From: Aminobacter niigataensis
Lineage (GTDB): Bacteria > Pseudomonadota > Alphaproteobacteria > Rhizobiales > Rhizobiaceae
Reading direction: 5' to 3'
Length of the DNA stretch: 64,000 nt
NCBI RefSeq assembly: GCF_014200015.1
Contig: NZ_JACHOT010000001.1
Span: 62,001-126,000 of the forward strand
Made by a program: the position numbers and the translations under genes. Shown piece after piece: positions 7,703 through 15,385 of the stretch. Under the pieces are notes generated by a model. That model was not told the origin of the DNA, did no database searches, and saw only the letters and a list, made by a program, of their open reading frames with translations. How positions within the stretch are numbered: position 1 is the stretch's first letter; each line of letters begins with the position of its first letter.

Positions 7703-9115
7703 TCAGGCCGGCACGCGGATCATGGCGCGCAGGCCGCCAAGCGGGCTGTCGCTCAACTTGATGTCGCCGCCATGGCTGCGGGCGATGTCGCGGGCGACCG
7801 CCAGCCCGAGCCCGGTGCCGGTCGAATCGAGGTTGCGCGCCTCATCGAGGCGATAGAACGGCTTGAACACCTCTTCGCGCTTCTCTTCCGGGATACCGGG
7901 GCCGTTGTCGTCGACCATGACCACCAGCATGCCGCGGTCATGGACGGCCTTGACCTCGACTTCCTTGGCATAGCGGAAAGCGTTGCCGACGACGTTCTGC
8001 AGCAGGCGGGCGAAGGCGTTGGGGCGGACATGCACTTCGGGCTCGCCGACCAGCGTGACCTTGAGCTTGCGCTTGCGCAGCTTGGCTTCCTCGCCAAGCT
8101 TGTCGAGATAACTGGTGAGATCGAAGCGCCCCGGATCCTCGGCCGCCTCGCCGCGGGCGAAGGCGAGATAGGCCTCGAGCATCGATTGCATGTCGTCGAT
8201 GTCCTGGCTGAGCGCCTCGCGATCGATCTTGTTGCCCGACAGCGCAAGCTGCAGCTTGAAGCGGGTCAGGATAGTGCGAAGGTCGTGGCTGACACCGGTC
8301 AGCATCGCTGTACGCTGGTCGATCTGGCGCTCGATGCGCTCGCGCATCTGGATGAAGGCAAAGCCGGCGCGGCGCACTTCCTCGGCACCGCGCGGACGGA
8401 AATTCGCAGGCATCGGCCGCCCCTTGCCGAAGCTCTCCGCCGCCTCGGTCAGTTGCAGGATCGGGCGGATCTGGTTGCGCAGGAAGGGGATGGCGATGGT
8501 CAGCAGCACCAGCGAGGTGCCGACCATCCACAACAGGAAGATGTGGGTGTTCGAGGCGTAGGCCTGGCTGCGGCGAACGAAGATGCGCAGCACCTTGTCG
8601 TCGAGCTGGACGCGCACTTCGACGACGTTCGAGTTGCCGACCGTATCGAGCCAGAACGGCTTGTTGATCTGCCTGCGGATTTCAGTTGAGAGCGCCTGGT
8701 CGAGAATGGAGAAGAACGGTTTGGGGCCGGGCGGGGGTAGCGGTTCGGGCGGCAGCAGGTCGATCTTCAGCAGCATGCGCTCCTGGGCGATGCGGATGAT
8801 CTGGGCGTAGTTCTCCGGCTGCGGGAAGGTGTCGAGCAGGTCGATGATGCCGGCAATGTCGCGGGTCACCGCTTGCGACAGGCGCACCGTCACCGTCTGC
8901 CAGTGGCGCTCCATGAAGACGAAGGCGACGACCGACTGCAAGAGGATCATCGGGGTGATGACGATGAGCAGGGAGCGGGCGTAGAGCCGCTTCGGCATGT
9001 AGAGCGCAACCCGCCGCCAGAAGCGGTTCCAGCTTCTCGGCACGGCCGTCAGCGCACGCCATGCACGTGTGCCGATACCGCCTCCGCCGGGCCCTTCCAT
9101 GTCGGTGGTTGCCAT
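7703..9115 (-). CDS. Membrane sensor histidine kinase, likely partner of PetR
   Basis: A 470-residue EnvZ-like kinase. Transmembrane helices are at about 46-68 and 191-212, flanking a periplasmic domain with a proline-rich PPEPLPPPGPKP stretch. A HAMP segment follows, then the H-box GVSHDLRTILTRFKLQL with the phosphorylated His at 277, the N-box NVVGNAFRYA, G1 DNGPGIPEEKREEVF and G2 GTGLGLAVA. All catalytic boxes are intact. It lies on the same strand downstream of petP and petR, so it is the natural partner of PetR, but a small secreted-protein gene and 426 bases separate it from them. The signal is unknown. Confidence 0.92.
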   Translation of the reverse strand: MATTDMEGPGGGGIGTRAWRALTAVPRSWNRFWRRVALYMPKRLYARSLLIVITPMILLQSVVAFVFMERHWQTVTVRLSQAVTRDIAGIIDLLDTFPQPENYAQIIRIAQERMLLKIDLLPPEPLPPPGPKPFFSILDQALSTEIRRQINKPFWLDTVGNSNVVEVRVQLDDKVLRIFVRRSQAYASNTHIFLLWMVGTSLVLLTIAIPFLRNQIRPILQLTEAAESFGKGRPMPANFRPRGAEEVRRAGFAFIQMRERIERQIDQRTAMLTGVSHDLRTILTRFKLQLALSGNKIDREALSQDIDDMQSMLEAYLAFARGEAAEDPGRFDLTSYLDKLGEEAKLRKRKLKVTLVGEPEVHVRPNAFARLLQNVVGNAFRYAKEVEVKAVHDRGMLVVMVDDNGPGIPEEKREEVFKPFYRLDEARNLDSTGTGLGLAVARDIARSHGGDIKLSDSPLGGLRAMIRVPA

Positions 9116-9541
9116 CCGCCCTTCCGTTTCGCCGCCAGCCGGACTTCGTCCCGCTCGGCCTGCGTTGATCCTAGTGCACGCTCGACAGTTCTGAAACTGT
9201 CTTTGAAGTTCAACAGCTTACGTTGTCAAACGTTGCGTTGTCCCGTGCTGAAAACATAGGGATTTTTCTTGAGTTTCCAAATGTCAGGCCGTTCGTCGTC
9301 GCCGAAAGACGATTGACGGGAACTGCGCCGACACTATGTCGGGTCACTTGCGTGGAGATGATCAAGGCACGCCCCGGCGTCCCGCGTCCAAGCGGGCGCG
9401 GCACCGCGGGTTGTAGCCGGTGCCGGCGGCTTGGCCGAGGGTTTTCGCAGGCCACGAGCCGAGCCGCGCACGGCAAATCCGGGCCAGGCGTCGCCTTTGC
9501 AGCGGCGCCTGGAGGATGAACGAGGACGACGAAGCGGTCGC
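9116..9541. other. Intergenic stretch upstream of the sensor kinase
   Basis: No coding region is supported in these 426 bases. Open frames exist on both strands, but they show no family resemblance, no ribosome binding site and no typical composition. The notable element is the palindrome at 9184-9201. The stretch implies that the kinase gene has its own promoter. Confidence 0.5.
9184..9201. promoter_or_regulatory. Palindrome upstream of the sensor kinase gene
   Basis: GACAGTT-CTGA-AACTGTC is a perfect 7-bp inverted repeat with a 4-base spacer, 69 bases upstream of the kinase ATG. There is no T run beside it, so an operator is more likely than a terminator. Confidence 0.4.
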
Positions 9542-9781
9542 TTAGATGCCGAGCAACGTCTTGGCTTCGTTGAGCGCAGCCTCCGATCCGGCGTGATCTC
9601 CGGCGGCATGCAGTTGCTCGCCCTTGGTGCGCAACTCCTTGACCTTTGTCATGTCCGCCTCCGCGAGTGTCGAAGCGGGCAGCGCTGCGTCGATCGCAGC
9701 CATGATGCTCGGGCAGGAATTGGCGAAAGCGGTTGCTGGAAAGACTGACAGGGCAAATGCAAGCGTAATTGCGCGTAACAT
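9542..9781 (-). CDS. Small secreted protein between petR and the kinase
   Basis: A 79-residue protein with a clear signal peptide, MLRAITLAFALSVFPATAFA, cleaved before NSCPS. The mature part of about 59 residues is helical and charged: ADMTKVKELRTKGEQLHAAGDHAGSEAALNEAKTLLGI, reminiscent of a single TPR-like helix pair. GGGAG precedes the ATG at 9781. I do not recognise a named family. It stands between petR and the sensor kinase on the same strand, so it could be a periplasmic accessory of that two-component system, but nothing in the sequence proves this. Confidence 0.75.
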   Translation of the reverse strand: MLRAITLAFALSVFPATAFANSCPSIMAAIDAALPASTLAEADMTKVKELRTKGEQLHAAGDHAGSEAALNEAKTLLGI

Positions 9782-9853
9782 GGCTGTTTCTCCCATGCCG
9801 GGCCGCGGAATGCGGCACGTCTGTCGCCGGCGCGCGCGATACTACAATGGAGG

Positions 9854-9874
9854 GGCCGGTCTCAACAACCGGCC
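9854..9874 (-). terminator. Hairpin after petR
   Basis: GGCCGGT and ACCGGCC form a perfect 7-bp stem with a 7-base loop, 37 bases beyond the petR stop. The trailing side (minus strand) is not T-rich, so it may be a weak terminator or an RNA-stabilising stem that separates petR from the downstream genes. Confidence 0.35.
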
Positions 9875-9910
9875 GATGCTCGGAAGGTTCGCTGCGCAGG
9901 CTGGAGACCG

Positions 9911-10630
9911 TTATTCCACGCTCAGCCGATAGCCGATGCCGCGCACCGTCTGCAGCCAGACGGGGTTGGCCGGGTCGCGCTCGATCTTGCGCCGCAGGCG
10001 ATTGATCTGGACGTCGATGGTGCGCTCGCCGACTTCGGAATCGCCGGTCACCAACTCGTGGCGGGGGATGGTCTCGCCGGCGCGCGCGGCAAAGATGGCA
10101 AGGATTTCCTGTTCGCGGTCGGTCAGCTTGAGGGCTTCGCCGCCACGCTTGAGTTCGCGGCGCGCGATCTGGAAGGTGTAGGGGCCGAACACCAGCTGCT
10201 CGACCTTCGGCGTCGTTGCCGGCCCGCCTCGGCGCAGGATGTTGTTGATCCTGAGGATCAGCTCGCGCGGGTCGAATGGCTTGGGCAGGTAGTCGTCGGC
10301 GCCGGCCTCCAGGCCGGTGATGCGGCTGTCTGTCTCGGAAAGTGCGGTCAGCATCAGGATCGGCACGTCCTTCTGGTCGCGCAGCGATCTGGTCAGTTCG
10401 ACGCCGGTCTCGCCCGGCATCATCACGTCGAGGATGAGAAGGTCGAAGTCGAGGCCCGCCAGCTTGCGGCGTGCCTCGTCGGCATTGCCGGCGACCGTCA
10501 CGCGAAAGCCGTTCTCGGTCAGGTATTGCTTGAGCAGGTTTCGGATGCGCGTGTCGTCGTCGACCACGAGCAGGTGCGGAGCATCATCGCCCAGCGTGGC
10601 CGGATTGGCCGTCTTGTCGTTATTCTCCAT
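9911..10630 (-). CDS. petR: PetR-type OmpR-family response regulator
   Basis: A 239-residue regulator with a receiver domain (residues about 18-130: acidic pair DDD at 24-26, phospho-acceptor D68 in LLILDVMMPG, KPF near 119) and a winged-helix output domain (140-235) ending GIGYRLSVE. The order petP-petR next to ilvE is the arrangement known from Brucella and related genera, which is why the symbol is used. In Rhodobacter capsulatus, petPR lies by the cytochrome bc1 genes. The ATG at 10630 lies inside the end of petP (11-base overlap), so translation is coupled. Confidence 0.88.
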   Translation of the reverse strand: MENNDKTANPATLGDDAPHLLVVDDDTRIRNLLKQYLTENGFRVTVAGNADEARRKLAGLDFDLLILDVMMPGETGVELTRSLRDQKDVPILMLTALSETDSRITGLEAGADDYLPKPFDPRELILRINNILRRGGPATTPKVEQLVFGPYTFQIARRELKRGGEALKLTDREQEILAIFAARAGETIPRHELVTGDSEVGERTIDVQINRLRRKIERDPANPVWLQTVRGIGYRLSVE

Positions 10631-11150
10631 GGTCTTTCCCCGGCGTGTTTCCGGGCAGATGATCAATCTGCGCCCTTAATTCGGGATTGACCATCGCCTT
10701 GAGGAATCGTTCGATCCAGGCGCGTTCGGTCTCTCCCGCGCCCTCCAGTGCCGCATCGATGCGGCGTGACTGTGGCCGCGCCAGCGCCAGGGTCAGCGTC
10801 CGGCCTTTCGGCGTGGGATAAAGCTCGCGCTGACGGCGGTCGCGCGGACCCTGGACCTGGACGATATAGCCCGCATCGATCAGCTGCTTGAGAACCCGCG
10901 CAAGGCTCTGCTTGGTGATCTTCAGCACGTCGAGCAACTCGGCGACGGTCAGCCCCGGCATGCGGTTGACGAAGTGCAGCACGCGGTGGTGCGCACGACC
11001 GAAACCGTACTCGGCAAGTATCTGATCCGGGTCCGAAGTGAAATCGCGATAGGCGAAGTAAAGCAACTCGATGATCGAGAAGTCGATGCCGTCGTCGGCC
11101 GTCACTGCGGTTCGGATCGGTTGGGCGGCTGCGCCGCTGCGTTGTGCCAT
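10620..11150 (-). CDS. petP: PetP-type MarR-family regulator
   Basis: A 176-residue MarR protein. The winged helix-turn-helix is at about residues 55-115, with LTVAELLDVLKITKQSLARVLKQLIDAGYI as recognition region and GPRDRRQRELYPTPKG as the wing. ATG 11150, preceded by CAGGAACT, is used rather than an in-frame TTG at 11168. It is the first gene of petP-petR and overlaps petR. A perfect 11-bp inverted repeat directly upstream covers the predicted -10 region, so the protein very probably represses its own operon. The ligand is unknown. Confidence 0.9.
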   Translation of the reverse strand: MAQRSGAAAQPIRTAVTADDGIDFSIIELLYFAYRDFTSDPDQILAEYGFGRAHHRVLHFVNRMPGLTVAELLDVLKITKQSLARVLKQLIDAGYIVQVQGPRDRRQRELYPTPKGRTLTLALARPQSRRIDAALEGAGETERAWIERFLKAMVNPELRAQIDHLPGNTPGKDHGE

Positions 11151-11166
11151 AGAGTTCCTGCTCGTC

Positions 11167-11219
11167 AATTTATGTCAGCACTGTTGACATAAATTAGGTG
11201 CGATGGTAATTTTTGCCAA
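11167..11219 (-). promoter_or_regulatory. petPR promoter with overlapping operator
   Basis: On the minus strand, -35 TTGGCA (11214-11219) and -10 TAATTT (11191-11196) are spaced by 17 bases. The operator is a perfect inverted repeat, AATTTATGTCA with its reverse complement (11167-11177 and 11185-11195), 7-base spacer GCACTGT. It covers the -10 and the presumed start site, 17 bases before the petP ATG. Confidence 0.7.
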
Positions 11220-11360
11220 GCTTTTCGGCGGATTGCGAATGAAAAGGCAAGGTACGGTGGTTTTTTCCGAAACATCGTGAGTTTGCTTTGGTATTCTAGC
11301 CCGCCTACGCTTTATCCAGCAGGCCCCTTACGGGCCATTAAGAACGATACGAAACGATAG

Positions 11361-11383
11361 GCAGGCTCCCGCCTGCGGGAAGG
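11361..11383 (+). promoter_or_regulatory. Hairpin and ribosome binding site before ilvE
   Basis: GCAGGC (11361-11366) and GCCTGC (11371-11376) form a 6-bp GC stem with a TCCC loop, and GGGAAGG, the ribosome binding site of ilvE, follows at once (11377-11383). The arrangement could modulate translation of ilvE. No leader peptide with branched-chain codons was found. Confidence 0.4.
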
Positions 11384-11389
11384 TTTACC

Positions 11390-12283
11390 ATGGCATCCGT
11401 TCCTTTCGACCAACTCGATGGCTTCATCTGGATGAACGGCGAGTTCGTCCAATGGGCCGACGCCAAGATTCACGTACTAACCCATGGCCTGCACTATGCA
11501 AGCGCGGTGTTCGAAGGCGAACGCGCCTATGGCGGCGAGATCTTCAAGCTGACGGAGCACACCGAGCGCCTGCATGAATCGGCCCGGCTCCTTGGCTTCA
11601 CCATTCCCTATTCGGTGGACGTGATCGACGATGCCTGCCGCGAGCTGCTGAAGAAGCAGGGCTTCAAGGACGCCTATGTGCGCCCGATCGCCTGGCGCGG
11701 CAGCGAGGAAATGGGCGTCGCCGCCCACAAGAACCGCATCAACGTTGCCGTCGCCATCTGGCAGTGGCCGAGCTATTTCGACCCGGCGCAGAAGCTGAAG
11801 GGCATCCGCCTCGACATCGCCGAATGGCGCCGTCCCGACCCGCGCACAGCACCTTCGAAGTCGAAGGCGGCCGGCCTCTACATGATCTGCACGCTGTCCA
11901 AGCATGCGGCCGAGGCCAAGGGTTATGCCGATGCGATGATGCTCGACTGGCGCGGCCAGGTCGCCGAGGCGACCGGCGCCAACATCTTCTTCGTCAAGGA
12001 CGGCAAGGTCCACACGCCGACGCCGGATTGCTTCCTCGACGGCATCACCCGCCGCACGGTGATCGGGCTTGCCAAGGATCGCGGCATCGAGGTGATCGAA
12101 CGCGCCATCATGCCGGAAGAACTGGCAGGCTTCGAGCAGTGCTTCCTGTCCGGCACGGCAGCCGAAGTGACGCCGGTTTCGGAGATCGGCCAGTACCGAT
12201 TCGAGGTCGGCGAAATCGCCAAGACGCTGATGAACGACTATTCGGCAGCGGTTCAGCCCAAGCATGCCATTGCTGCGGAATAA
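11390..12283 (+). CDS. ilvE: Branched-chain amino acid aminotransferase
   Basis: A 297-residue class IV aminotransferase that makes leucine, isoleucine and valine from their keto acids with glutamate as donor, using PLP. Evidence: THGLHYASAVFEGERAYGG near residue 31-49, VRPIAWRGSEEMGV, the PLP lysine region TAPSKSKAAGLYM (Lys159 most likely) and ATGANIFFVKDGKVHTPTPDCFLDGITRRTVI. The length is normal. It stands divergent from petP, a neighbourhood conserved in Rhizobiales, and has its own terminator downstream. Confidence 0.93.
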   Translation: MASVPFDQLDGFIWMNGEFVQWADAKIHVLTHGLHYASAVFEGERAYGGEIFKLTEHTERLHESARLLGFTIPYSVDVIDDACRELLKKQGFKDAYVRPIAWRGSEEMGVAAHKNRINVAVAIWQWPSYFDPAQKLKGIRLDIAEWRRPDPRTAPSKSKAAGLYMICTLSKHAAEAKGYADAMMLDWRGQVAEATGANIFFVKDGKVHTPTPDCFLDGITRRTVIGLAKDRGIEVIERAIMPEELAGFEQCFLSGTAAEVTPVSEIGQYRFEVGEIAKTLMNDYSAAVQPKHAIAAE

Positions 12284-12312
12284 CCAGCAAATACAATAGC
12301 TAAGGATTGCAA

Positions 12313-12339
12313 GGGGGCGGTTTTCGGACCGCCCCTTTT
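12313..12339 (+). terminator. Terminator of ilvE
   Basis: GGGGCGGT (12314-12321) pairs with ACCGCCCC (12328-12335) around a 6-base loop, followed by TTTT. It lies 31 bases after the ilvE stop. Confidence 0.85.
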
Positions 12340-12434
12340 GCTTGCCTCGTGGCGCATTTGACATTCGCCGATTTCAGCGTCTCATGTTGACGTCGGCAGA
12401 CTGAGGGCCGGCATGCAATTTGGAGGGAATTGTT

Positions 12435-12725
12435 ATGGAATCGCTTCTTCCGATCATCATACAGATTGTAACCGGCGTAATCGGTGGACAGGCCGTCGGC
12501 GCGGCGATCAAGACAGCTGCGATGGGGCAGGTGACGAAGCTGATCGCAGGCGGCGTCGGTGGTATTGCAGGCGGCCAGATCCTCGGCAGTCTCCTTGGCG
12601 GCGCTGCTGATCCGGCAACCGCCGGCGCGCTCAGCGGCATCCTTGGCGACGTGGTCGGCGGCGCAGGCGGCGGCGCCATCCTGACGGCGATCGTTGGCGC
12701 CGTCATGGGCGCGATGAAGAAGTAA
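12435..12725 (+). CDS. Small glycine-rich membrane protein
   Basis: A 96-residue protein, MESLLPIIIQIVTGVIGGQA, made almost entirely of hydrophobic and glycine residues with repeated GG and GxxxG spacing (AGGVGGIAGGQILGSLLGGAA, then GDVVGGAGGGAILTAIVGAV), ending in KK. This suggests two or three packed membrane helices. There is no cleavable signal peptide. GGAGGG precedes the ATG at good distance. I recognise no functional family; similar small glycine-zipper proteins are common in rhizobia. It has its own terminator, so it is monocistronic. Confidence 0.75.
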   Translation: MESLLPIIIQIVTGVIGGQAVGAAIKTAAMGQVTKLIAGGVGGIAGGQILGSLLGGAADPATAGALSGILGDVVGGAGGGAILTAIVGAVMGAMKK

Positions 12726-12750
12726 AAGCGTTTCAGACGGAATTCGGATT

Positions 12751-12779
12751 GGGCGGCTGCGGCCGCCCATTTCATTTTT
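12751..12779 (+). terminator. Terminator of the small membrane protein gene
   Basis: GGGCGGC (12751-12757) pairs with GCCGCCC (12762-12768), loop TGCG, followed by a T-rich tail ATTTCATTTTT. Confidence 0.82.
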
Positions 12780-12882
12780 GACAGAGGCTGCCAGGCTGAT
12801 CGCTGTGGACGAATGTCGCGACTGACCCAACAGCGCCGCGCATCCAATTGGACGCGCAAAGGACGCTGTAAATATTGAATTG

Positions 12883-12930
12883 GTGCATGATCCTTTCCGA
12901 AAATCCATTCCGATTTTCGGGGTCATGCAC
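12883..12930. repeat. 48-bp two-part palindrome of the Mesorhizobium type
   Basis: The outer arms GTGCATGA / TCATGCAC (12883-12890, 12923-12930) enclose a second inverted repeat CCGAAAATC / GATTTTCGG (12897-12905, 12912-12920). Palindromes of this form recur between genes in Mesorhizobium genomes, as I recall them. It ends 31 bases before the start of the hydrolase gene, so it would be in or near its 5' untranslated region. Confidence 0.7.
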
Positions 12931-12961
12931 TATGTCGGGGCAAAGATCAGAAAGGACAGCC

Positions 12962-13603
12962 ATGGGACAGCTCAATGCCGGGATCGTGCCGGTCACGCCC
13001 TTCCAGCAGAATTGCACGATCCTCTTCGACACCGAAGACAAGACCGGCGTCGTCGTCGATCCGGGCGGGGACGTCGACACCATCCTTTCGGTGCTCAAGG
13101 ATAACGGCATCAACATCACGGCCATCTGGCTGACGCACGGCCATATCGACCATGCCGGCGGGGCGATGGAGCTCAAGGACGCGCTCGGCGTCGACATCAT
13201 CGGACCGCATGAGGCCGACAAGCCGCTGCTCGACAACCTCGTCACGCAGGCGCAGAAATTCGGCATGGGCGGCTCGGTGCGCAATTGCGTGCCCGACCGG
13301 TTCCTGACCGAAGGCGAGACGGTCTCGTTCGGCAGCCATGTGTTCGAGGTGCTGCACTGCCCTGGCCACGCGCCCGGCCACGTCGTCTACTACAATCGCG
13401 AGGCAAAGTTCGCCCATGTCGGCGACGTGCTGTTCCAGGGCTCGGTCGGCCGCACGGACCTCTATGGCGGCGACCATGCGACGCTGATCCGCTCGATCAA
13501 GGAGAAGCTCTTGCCGCTCGGCGACGAGATCGGCTTCATCTGCGGTCACGGGCCCGGCAGCCGTTTCGGTGACGAGCGCCGGAGCAATCCCTATCTGGTC
13601 TGA
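12962..13603 (+). CDS. Metallo-beta-lactamase-fold hydrolase, glyoxalase II-like
   Basis: A 213-residue protein with the complete binuclear metal motif: LTHGHIDHAGG (HxHxDH) near residue 60, the next His in LHCPGHAPGHVVYY near 137, GDVLFQGSVGRTD with the bridging aspartate near 156, and the last His in ICGHGPGS. This is the YcbL / glyoxalase II-like group that hydrolyses thioesters such as S-lactoylglutathione, but it lacks the long C-terminal substrate-binding helices of classical GloB. ATG 12962 with AAAGGA upstream is used; the longer frame would begin inside the palindromic repeat. Confidence 0.88.
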   Translation: MGQLNAGIVPVTPFQQNCTILFDTEDKTGVVVDPGGDVDTILSVLKDNGINITAIWLTHGHIDHAGGAMELKDALGVDIIGPHEADKPLLDNLVTQAQKFGMGGSVRNCVPDRFLTEGETVSFGSHVFEVLHCPGHAPGHVVYYNREAKFAHVGDVLFQGSVGRTDLYGGDHATLIRSIKEKLLPLGDEIGFICGHGPGSRFGDERRSNPYLV

Positions 13604-13635
13604 GACCGCGGGTGTCCCGACCGGCGCGAAATGAA

Positions 13636-13667
13636 AAACGGCGCCAACCGCAAGGCTGGTGCCGTTT
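13636..13667. terminator. Hairpin terminator after the hydrolase gene
   Basis: AAACGGCGCCA (13636-13646) pairs with TGGTGCCGTTT (13657-13667) with one G-U pair and a 10-base loop. The A run before and T run after it suggest it can act on both strands, serving the hydrolase gene and the convergent BA14K gene. Confidence 0.75.
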
Positions 13668-13738
13668 GTTATTGTCGTCGCGTCGGGCTGCTTTCGAACG
13701 GCCGGGCAGGGAAGGCCGTTCGACGAAGCCCGTGAACG

Positions 13739-14167
13739 TTAGTTGGCGGTGCAGAAATGCTCCAGCCCGTCATAGCCGGTGAAGGTGCCGCTGCGCGGCT
13801 TGAAGCTGCGGTACCGATCCGAGCAGTAGCTGTACCATTCCGGGCTCCACGGCTCGATTGCGTAGCTGTTGCGGTAGACCACGCGGCGCTGCACCGGGGC
13901 AGGGCGGTAATAGTCCTCGCGATAGACGCGGCGCGGCTGCGGCTCGTAGTCGTAATAGTCGTCGTAGACCGGCTGCGAACGGTTGCCATTGCCGGCGATG
14001 ACCGCACCGGCGATCAGGCCAAGCGCGCCGGCGGCGACGATCGCGCCGGTGTTGTCGTGGCGGTTGTGGCGGCGCCAGCGCTCACCGGCCTCGGCCACCG
14101 GCAGGGTGGCGAGCGTGGTGGCGGCAACGGCTGCCGAAAGGACGAGGGTCTTGATGGTGCGGTTCAT
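13739..14167 (-). CDS. BA14K family protein
   Basis: A 142-residue secreted protein. The signal peptide MNRTIKTLVLSAAVAATTLATLPVAEA is followed by a hydrophobic glycine-rich segment (GAIVAAGALGLIAGAVIAG, a probable membrane anchor) and a Tyr/Arg/Pro-rich linker. The C-terminus carries the BA14K motif: WYSYCSDRYRSFKP then SGTFTGYDGLEHFC. BA14K was described in Brucella as an immunoreactive protein with lectin-like activity. Two cysteines of the motif are conserved. It converges with the hydrolase gene and shares its terminator. Confidence 0.86.
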   Translation of the reverse strand: MNRTIKTLVLSAAVAATTLATLPVAEAGERWRRHNRHDNTGAIVAAGALGLIAGAVIAGNGNRSQPVYDDYYDYEPQPRRVYREDYYRPAPVQRRVVYRNSYAIEPWSPEWYSYCSDRYRSFKPRSGTFTGYDGLEHFCTAN

Positions 14168-14373
14168 GTCGGGTCTCCTTCGCCGTCCGGCCCGTATCGA
14201 GGCAGGAAATGAGCGTCGACAACATGTCTAGGGGACCGAGGCTGAACGCAGCCTGAACAGACTTTCGGCGAAACATTCGAGCCGATCGAAGCCGACAGAC
14301 GCCATGCGGCGCGGCGTCAGGCACTGCTGCGCAAATGTGGCCGGTGCTCAAGCCCGGCCCGGATCGCGGGCTC

Positions 14374-14586
14374 TCAGCCTACGGTCAGATTGACTGCCTT
14401 CGGGCCCTTGCCGCGCTTGTCCGGCTCGGTGTCGAAAGAAACCTTCTGCCCATCCTCAAGACCGGGAAGGCCTGACGCCTGCACAGCCGAGATGTGGACG
14501 AAGACATCCTTCGCCCCGTCGTCCGGCGTGATGAAGCCGAAGCCTTTGGCATGATTGAAGAACTTGACGGTGCCGGTCTGCGGCAT
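14374..14586 (-). CDS. Cold shock protein (CspA family), first copy
   Basis: A 70-residue single cold shock domain. RNP1 is [10 protein letters not shown] and RNP2 is DVFVHISAV, with [11 protein letters not shown] at the start. These proteins bind single-stranded RNA and DNA and melt RNA structure. It is nearly the same as the second copy at 15386-15598 but differs at about 15 positions, and both are on the minus strand, so a local duplication with the Cys/His-rich gene between them is likely. GAGGAG precedes the ATG at 14586. Confidence 0.95.
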   Translation of the reverse strand: MPQTGTVKFFNHAKGFGFITPDDGAKDVFVHISAVQASGLPGLEDGQKVSFDTEPDKRGKGPKAVNLTVG

Positions 14587-14767
14587 GGGAAACTCCTCTG
14601 ATCCCATCAATTCCAGTTCTTCGGGCCGGCAAATGCCCGAAGTGGAAATTTGTCGTTCATTTTTGGGCCATCGGCAAGCAAAAGTTTTGCTCTCCGGCGC
14701 CGCCCGAAAGCGGCGCCTGGCCCGCAAAAACACGGCTTTCAGCGGTGCCTGGGCGACGTTTTCCGGC

Positions 14768-15178
14768 TCAGTATTCGCAGTAGCGGATCGGCCCGATCTG
14801 GATGCAAGAAGGTGGCCGTGGGCGGTGCGGATCGAACCTGCTGTAGACCCGTACGCGGCAGTTGGGGCCGATATGGCGGTGGGGCACGTTGCCGTAGCGC
14901 GGCAGGAAGTGCCGGCGAACATCGCGGTGGCAGTCGCGCACCTGGATCGGCGGGCGGACTCGGACCGGCCGGCAGTCGGGCCGCCGGTGGACATGCCATT
15001 CGGTACGGCCGAATTGCGGAACGAAGTGGCGCTGGGGATCGCCGTGGCAGCCACGGACCTGGACCAGCAGGCCGGGGCCGGCTTGCGGCATGTCACTTGT
15101 CGGCATGGCCGCAGCGGGGCCGCCGTAGCCCAGGCCTGCAACAAGCAGCGCCGCGCTCAGAGCATTCAGGAATTTCAT
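14768..15178 (-). CDS. Secreted Cys/His-rich two-repeat protein
   Basis: A 136-residue exported protein of unknown function. The signal peptide [24 protein letters not shown] is followed by two copies of a Cys/His/Arg-rich unit: [16 protein letters not shown]...[14 protein letters not shown] (about residues 43-74) and [30 protein letters not shown] (about 82-112). The tail has two more cysteines, [13 protein letters not shown]. The regular C-H-x-D...H-x-H...C pattern suggests disulfides or metal binding. The protein at 16536-16904 has the same two-unit plan. No known domain name comes to mind. Confidence 0.8.
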   Translation of the reverse strand: MKFLNALSAALLVAGLGYGGPAAAMPTSDMPQAGPGLLVQVRGCHGDPQRHFVPQFGRTEWHVHRRPDCRPVRVRPPIQVRDCHRDVRRHFLPRYGNVPHRHIGPNCRVRVYSRFDPHRPRPPSCIQIGPIRYCEY

Positions 15179-15329
15179 CGTCGGCCTCCTCCAGGGCGGG
15201 GCGGTTTCAGCTCCCGGCGTAGGAATATGCCATGATTGTCACGGCCTCGCCAGACCGTGGCGAGCCGCGCAGGCGCTGCTATCTCCTTGATTGGCCGAGT
15301 GATATTCGGAATTGTATGGACGAAAAGGA

Positions 15330-15359
15330 AAGGGCGCGACGGTTGCCCATCGCGCCCTT
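15330..15359 (-). terminator. Terminator of the second cold shock gene
   Basis: AAGGGCGCGA (15330-15339) and TCGCGCCCTT (15350-15359) form a perfect 10-bp stem with a 10-base loop. On the minus strand it is followed by TTCCTTTTC. It lies 26 bases after the cold shock gene stop. Confidence 0.82.
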
Positions 15360-15385
15360 CAATCACAACTGCAACCTTGCTTGGC

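Noticed and set aside
9223-9519. Possible plus-strand gene upstream of the sensor kinase
   Set aside because: No ribosome binding site, no similarity and Arg/Pro/Gly-rich C-terminal part; typical chance open frame in GC-rich DNA.
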